From: Candidatus Pelethomonas intestinigallinarum
Lineage (GTDB): Bacteria > Bacillota > Clostridia > Oscillospirales > Oscillospiraceae
Direction: 5' to 3'
Assembly: GCA_018712665.1 (NCBI GenBank)
Contig: DVGP01000056.1
Span: 1 to 10,178, forward strand
Length of the DNA: 10,178 bases
The translations under genes and the position numbers were made by a program. The notes beneath the pieces are model-generated. The model saw only the letters and a program-made list of their open reading frames with translations, made no database searches and had not been told where the DNA came from. Shown one piece after another: positions 6,726 to 10,178 of the stretch (position 1 is its first letter; every line of letters begins with the position of its first letter).

Positions 6726-7646
6726 ATGAAAAAGTTTCTTGCGCTCGTGATGGCCGCCGTGATGATGACGGCCCTGCTGGCCGGCTGTGCCGGCGGCGGC
6801 AACAACGCCGGCGACGCCGCCGACAACACCACCGGCAATACCACCAACAACACGACTCAGAATGATACCGGCAGCGCCGATGACACCACCGGCGGCGAGA
6901 CTGCGGCCATCAGCGGCACCGTGAACACTGACGGCTCCACCTCCATGGCCGACGTGATGGCGGCTTTCCAGGAGTCCTTTGGTGACATCCAGCCCGACGT
7001 GACCGTGAATTACTCCGGCACCGGCTCCGGCTCCGGCATCACCAACGTCCTGGCCGGCACCGTGGACATCGGCCTGTCCTCCCGCGCTCTGACCGACGAG
7101 GAGAAGGCTGAGGGCGCCGTGGAGAACATCGTGGCTCTGGACGGCGTGGCCATCGTGGTCCACCCTGAGAACACCGTCACCGACCTGACCATTGAGCAGA
7201 TTGCCCAGATCTACACCGGCGAGATCACCAACTGGTCCGAGCTGGGCGGCGCCGACGCCCCCATCGCCGTCATCGGCCGTGACGCCGCCTCCGGCACCCG
7301 CGGCGCCTTCGAGGAGATCGTGGGCGTGGAGGACCAGTGCGTGTACACCAATGAGTACGAGTCCACCGGCGAGGTGATCGGCTCCGTGGCCGGCAACCCC
7401 AACGCCATCGGCTACGCCTCCCTGTCCGCCGTGGACGACACCGTGGTGGCCGTGCAGGTCAACGGTGTGGCTCCCTCCGAGGCCACTGTGGCTGACGGTA
7501 CTTACGAGATCCAGCGCCCCTTCGTCATGGTCACCGTGGAGGGCACCGAGCTCTCCGAGGCTGCCCAGGCCTTCCTGGATTGGGCCATGAGCGCCGACGC
7601 CGCCGATGAGGTCGAGGCCGCTGGCTGCGTGTCCCCCAACGCCTAA
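6726..7646 (+). CDS. pstS: Phosphate ABC transporter substrate-binding lipoprotein PstS
   Basis: PstS binds inorganic phosphate outside the membrane and delivers it to the PstCA channel. The protein has 306 residues. It starts with a type II signal peptide (MKK, hydrophobic core, lipobox LLAGC with Cys21 as the lipidated residue). Then comes a low-complexity Asn/Thr/Asp/Gly tether (about 25-58), and from about 60 the binding domain. Family phosphate-contacting motifs are all present: DGSTS (69-73), SGTGSGSG (97-104), DIGLSSR (114-120), NW at 169-170, and GRDAASGTR (184-192). Length is typical for a Gram-positive PstS. The start has an AAAGGA site 8 bases upstream. It is the first gene of pstSCAB and lies behind a PhoP-like box, so induction under phosphate limitation is expected. 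Codons are strongly C-ending and uniform, consistent with high expression. Confidence 0.97.
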   Translation: MKKFLALVMAAVMMTALLAGCAGGGNNAGDAADNTTGNTTNNTTQNDTGSADDTTGGETAAISGTVNTDGSTSMADVMAAFQESFGDIQPDVTVNYSGTGSGSGITNVLAGTVDIGLSSRALTDEEKAEGAVENIVALDGVAIVVHPENTVTDLTIEQIAQIYTGEITNWSELGGADAPIAVIGRDAASGTRGAFEEIVGVEDQCVYTNEYESTGEVIGSVAGNPNAIGYASLSAVDDTVVAVQVNGVAPSEATVADGTYEIQRPFVMVTVEGTELSEAAQAFLDWAMSADAADEVEAAGCVSPNA

Positions 7647-7802
7647 GCTGAATTCCACAACCGCCATGAACCAGAACAAGCCCCGCCCTTATGTGGGGCT
7701 TGTTCTGGTCTGGCATGTCATGCCTCTGCTGGGAAGAACCGCGAAGCCTGATTCGCGCTCCCTCTCAGCAGAGGCGTCCAAGAAAGGGAAAGTTGGTATT
7801 CT
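7647..7802 (+). other. pstS-pstC intergenic region with two strong hairpins
   Basis: Hairpin 1 is a perfect 15-bp stem (7670-7684 with 7695-7709) with a 10-base loop and no T-run after it. Hairpin 2 has an outer 10-bp stem (7722-7731 with 7766-7775) and an inner 6-bp stem (7740-7745 with 7752-7757). Between them a perfect 13-base palindrome, GGCATGTCATGCC (7712-7724), overlaps the left arm of hairpin 2 and could compete with it. The usual interpretation of such structures after a binding-protein gene is 3'-end protection or partial termination, giving more PstS than permease. Confidence 0.7.
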
Positions 7803-8738
7803 ATGAACGAGCAATCTCTGTACAGCTCCTCTGCGGTGCCCAAGCAGAAGAGTGCCCGGCGGATGGGAAAGGCCGGAGGACGGCGCCCGCTGGAGTCGGT
7901 GATGCAGATGATCTTCTTCATCTGCGGCTTCATCGCCATCGCCTTCGTGCTGGTCATCACCATCTACCTGATCATCTCCGGCCTCCCCGCCATCCGGGAG
8001 ATCGGCCTGGTAAACTTCCTCTTCGGAGAGGAGTGGGCCTCCACGGCGGAGGAGCCCAAGTTCGGCATCCTGCCCATGATCCTCACCTCCATCTACGGTA
8101 CCGCCGGGGCCATTGTCATCGGCGTGCCCATCGGCTTCCTCATGGCCGTGTTTCTCTCCAAGGTGGCCCCCCGGAAGGTGGCCAATGTGGTCCGCCCTGT
8201 GGTGGACCTGTTGGCCGGCATCCCCTCCATCGTCTACGGCCTGGTGGGTCTGATGGTACTGGTCCCCTTTATCCGGGAGGCCTTCAACACCGCCGCCGGC
8301 GAGAGCCTGCTGGCCGCCATCGTGGTGCTGGCCGTCATGATTCTGCCCTCCATCATCTCCGTGTCCGAGACCGCCCTCAACGCGGTGCCCCGGGAGTATG
8401 AGGAGGCGTCCCTGGCCCTGGGGGCTACTGATATCGAGACCTATTTTCGCATCTCCGCCCCGGCGGCAAAGAGCGGCATCGCCGCGGCGGTGGTGCTGGG
8501 CGTGGGCCGGGCCATCGGCGAGGCCATGGCCATCATGATGGTGGCCGGCAACGTGGCCAACATGCCCAACCTTCTCTCCAGCGTCCGCTTCCTCACCACC
8601 GGCATCGCGGTGGAGCTGGCCTATTCCAGCGGCCTTCAGCGCCAGGCCCTGTTCTCCATCGGCCTTGTGCTGTTCCTGTTCATCATGTGCATCAATGTGA
8701 TCCTCAACGTGTTCCTCAAGCGGGATAAGGAGGGATGA
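7803..8738 (+). CDS. pstC: Phosphate ABC transporter permease PstC
   Basis: PstC is one of the two membrane subunits forming the phosphate channel. The protein has 311 residues. A basic cytosolic N-terminus (1-33) is followed by six predicted membrane helices at about 35-59, 92-118, 133-156, 168-188, 226-248 and 283-304. The cytosolic coupling loop that contacts PstB is visible as EYEEASLALGAT (198-209), the EAA motif, followed by the family stretch GVGRAIGEAMA (233-243). The motif LAGIPSIVYGL (137-147) is typical of Pst permeases. The ribosome binding site (AAAGGGA at 7784-7790) is somewhat far from the ATG, about 12 bases. It lies downstream of the two pstS-pstC hairpins and overlaps pstA by 4 bases. 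Confidence 0.96.
   Translation: MNEQSLYSSSAVPKQKSARRMGKAGGRRPLESVMQMIFFICGFIAIAFVLVITIYLIISGLPAIREIGLVNFLFGEEWASTAEEPKFGILPMILTSIYGTAGAIVIGVPIGFLMAVFLSKVAPRKVANVVRPVVDLLAGIPSIVYGLVGLMVLVPFIREAFNTAAGESLLAAIVVLAVMILPSIISVSETALNAVPREYEEASLALGATDIETYFRISAPAAKSGIAAAVVLGVGRAIGEAMAIMMVAGNVANMPNLLSSVRFLTTGIAVELAYSSGLQRQALFSIGLVLFLFIMCINVILNVFLKRDKEG
8727..8734 (+). promoter_or_regulatory. Ribosome binding site deciding the pstA start
   Basis: AAGGAGGG inside the end of pstC directly abuts the ATG at 8735, which is too close for initiation. The next in-frame ATG at 8744 is 9 bases away, near the ideal spacing. The site therefore favours 8744. Confidence 0.7.
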
Positions 8739-8743
8739 GCGCA

Positions 8744-9646
8744 ATGAGCAGCAATCAAGCGATTCAGAAGAGCCGGAGGGGTGCGGCCCAGGGCCTGTCC
8801 GCCCGCCGCAGGATCTACAATGTGGGGATGCGTACCCTCATCTATATCGCCGCAGCCGTCGTGGTGGCCCTGCTCGTTTTCCTGCTGGGCTATATCCTGT
8901 ACCGGGGGCTGCCCAACCTCACCTGGGAGTTCCTGACCTCGGAGGAGAGCGTGGTCAGAGATGTCCAGGGCATCGGTCCCGCCATCCTGAACACCCTCTA
9001 TGTCATCATCGCCACCCTCGTCGTGGTGCTGCCCCTGGGGGTGGGCTCCGCCATCTACCTCACGGAGTACGCCACCAACCGCAAGCTGGTGGCCGCCATC
9101 GAGTTTGCCACCGAGACCCTGGCCGGCATCCCCTCCATCATCTACGCCCTGGTGGGCGTGCTGATCTTTGCCGAGTCCCTGGCGCTGGGCAAGACCCTCA
9201 TCGCCGGCGCCTTCACCCTGGTGATCATGACCCTGCCCACCGTCATCCGCACCACCCAGGAGAGCCTCAAGACCGTGCCGGCGTCCTACCGGGAAGGGTC
9301 CCTGGGCCTTGGCAGCGGCAAGTGGCACATGATCCGCACCGTGGTGCTGCCCTCCTCCATCGACGGCATCGTCACCGGCTGCATCCTGGCCATCGGCCGG
9401 ATCGTGGGCGAGAGCGCCGTTCTCCTCTACACCGTGGGCATGAGCATGCAGATGCAGGACTTTTTCCGGAACGGGCTGGAGAGCTTTTTCTCCGCCTCCG
9501 GTTCTACCCTGAGCGTAGCCCTCTATGTCTACGCCAAGGTGCGGGCTGATTTCGACCTGGCCTTCTCCGTGGCTGTGGTCCTCATCATCATCACCTTGGT
9601 CATCAACCTGGCCGCCAATCTGGCGGGCCGCAAACTAAAGAAATAA
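8744..9646 (+). CDS. pstA: Phosphate ABC transporter permease PstA
   Basis: PstA pairs with PstC to form the phosphate channel. The frame can begin at 8735 (303 residues, overlapping the pstC stop as ATGA), but the ribosome binding site spacing favours 8744 (300 residues). Numbering from the 8735 start, six membrane helices lie at about 33-56, 82-108, 127-147, 152-172, 208-230 and 276-296. The motif LAGIPSIIYALVG (129-141) parallels the one in PstC. The PstB-coupling loop is at 184-206 (SYREGSLGLGSGKW and following), and GRIVGESA (221-228) matches the permease signature. The overlap with pstC suggests translational coupling and equal amounts of the two subunits. A TAA ends the gene 16 bases before pstB. 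Confidence 0.95.
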   Translation: MSSNQAIQKSRRGAAQGLSARRRIYNVGMRTLIYIAAAVVVALLVFLLGYILYRGLPNLTWEFLTSEESVVRDVQGIGPAILNTLYVIIATLVVVLPLGVGSAIYLTEYATNRKLVAAIEFATETLAGIPSIIYALVGVLIFAESLALGKTLIAGAFTLVIMTLPTVIRTTQESLKTVPASYREGSLGLGSGKWHMIRTVVLPSSIDGIVTGCILAIGRIVGESAVLLYTVGMSMQMQDFFRNGLESFFSASGSTLSVALYVYAKVRADFDLAFSVAVVLIIITLVINLAANLAGRKLKK

Positions 9647-9662
9647 GAGAGGGAATTGGAAT

Positions 9663-10178
9663 ATGCCCACTATCATTGACGTAAAGGACCTGAACCTGTG
9701 GTACGGGACGCACCAGGCCCTCCACCATGTGAATATCGAGATCCCGGAGCACGAGATCACCGCCCTCATCGGCCCCTCCGGCTGCGGCAAGTCCACATTC
9801 CTCAAAACCCTGGACCGGATGAACGACCTGGTGGAGGACGTGAAGATCACCGGTGAGGTGGTCTACCAGGGCCAGGACATCTATGCCCCCAGCGTGGATG
9901 TGACCTGGCTGCGCAAGCAGATCGGCATGGTCTTCCAGAAGCCCAACCCCTTTCCCATGTCCATCTATGACAATGTGGCCTACGGTCCCCGGACCCACGG
10001 CGTCCGCAGCAAGGTGAAGCTGGACGAGATCGTGGAGAAGTCCCTCAAGGGCGCCGCGATCTGGGACGAGGTAAAGGACCGGCTGAAAAAGAGCGCCCTG
10101 GGCCTCTCCGGCGGCCAGCAGCAGCGGCTGTGCATCGCCCGGGCCCTGGCCGTGGAGCCGGACATCCTCCTCATGGAT
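9663..10178 (+). CDS. pstB: Phosphate ABC transporter ATP-binding protein PstB (3' end outside window)
   Basis: PstB is the ATPase that powers PstCA. Translation from the ATG at 9663 is open to the last base of the window, giving 172 residues of an expected roughly 250. Visible motifs are Walker A GPSGCGKST (37-45), Q-loop FQKPNPFP (91-98), ABC signature LSGGQQQR (148-155) and the start of Walker B, ILLMD (168-172). The FQKPNPFPMSIYDNVAYGPR region is highly characteristic of PstB among ABC ATPases. An AGAGGG site sits about 9 bases upstream. A phoU gene commonly follows pstB, but it is not in view. Confidence 0.97.
   Translation, partial: MPTIIDVKDLNLWYGTHQALHHVNIEIPEHEITALIGPSGCGKSTFLKTLDRMNDLVEDVKITGEVVYQGQDIYAPSVDVTWLRKQIGMVFQKPNPFPMSIYDNVAYGPRTHGVRSKVKLDEIVEKSLKGAAIWDEVKDRLKKSALGLSGGQQQRLCIARALAVEPDILLMD

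Noticed and set aside
6708..7679. Minus-strand frame of 323 codons opposite pstS
   Set aside because: It is Gly/His/Val-rich antisense translation. pstS on the plus strand has every expected motif and a good ribosome binding site.
7670..7709. Full intrinsic terminator after pstS
   Set aside because: The stem is strong, but no T-run follows and pstCAB continue in the same direction. A stability or partial-termination element is more likely.
1..10178. CRISPR arrays, tRNA/rRNA genes, insertion sequences or attachment sites
   Set aside because: No regularly spaced repeats, tRNA-like cloverleaf, transposase frame or terminal inverted repeats were seen.

Overview
The window looks like chromosome from a high-GC, low-salt-of-A/T member of the Firmicutes, probably a gut Oscillospiraceae/Clostridiales type. 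The pointers are AGGAGG-like ribosome binding sites, a Gram-positive lipoprotein signal on PstS, a Bacillus-type PhoP box, and intrinsic terminators. The genus cannot be fixed from this sequence alone.

Layout: (1) positions 1-231 hold the 3' end of an unrecognised plus-strand gene. (2) Positions 232-352 are a convergent intergenic region with two strong hairpin terminators, one for each side. (3) Positions 353-6425 hold a two-gene minus-strand operon. It is read from a promoter near 6483-6511: first a giant 1607-residue multidomain protein, then, 4 bases later, a diverged lactate/malate-dehydrogenase-like protein. (4) Positions 6426-6725 are a divergent regulatory region with promoters for both directions and a PhoP-type direct-repeat array. 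(5) Positions 6726-10178 hold the high-affinity phosphate uptake operon pstS-pstC-pstA-pstB, cut off by the window end inside PstB at its Walker B motif.

The Pst genes work together in the usual way. PstS captures phosphate outside the membrane, PstC and PstA form the channel, and PstB hydrolyses ATP. The promoter layout (TTTACA-N5-TTAACA repeats ahead of a TATTAT -10) predicts induction by phosphate starvation. Two hairpins between pstS and pstC probably set the ratio of binding protein to permease.

The unusual part is the minus-strand pair. The giant protein joins, in order, an HD phosphohydrolase-like domain, a long helical-repeat (HEAT-like) middle, a NadD/NMNAT-like nucleotidyltransferase, a GNAT-like segment and a type I phosphoribosyltransferase-like domain with a recognisable PRPP loop. 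Its partner keeps a dinucleotide-binding fold and several LDH active-site residues but has lost others. Together they suggest a self-contained pathway for making, modifying or turning over a nucleotide or NAD-like cofactor. That function is an inference, and the pair is the best candidate here for an undescribed system.
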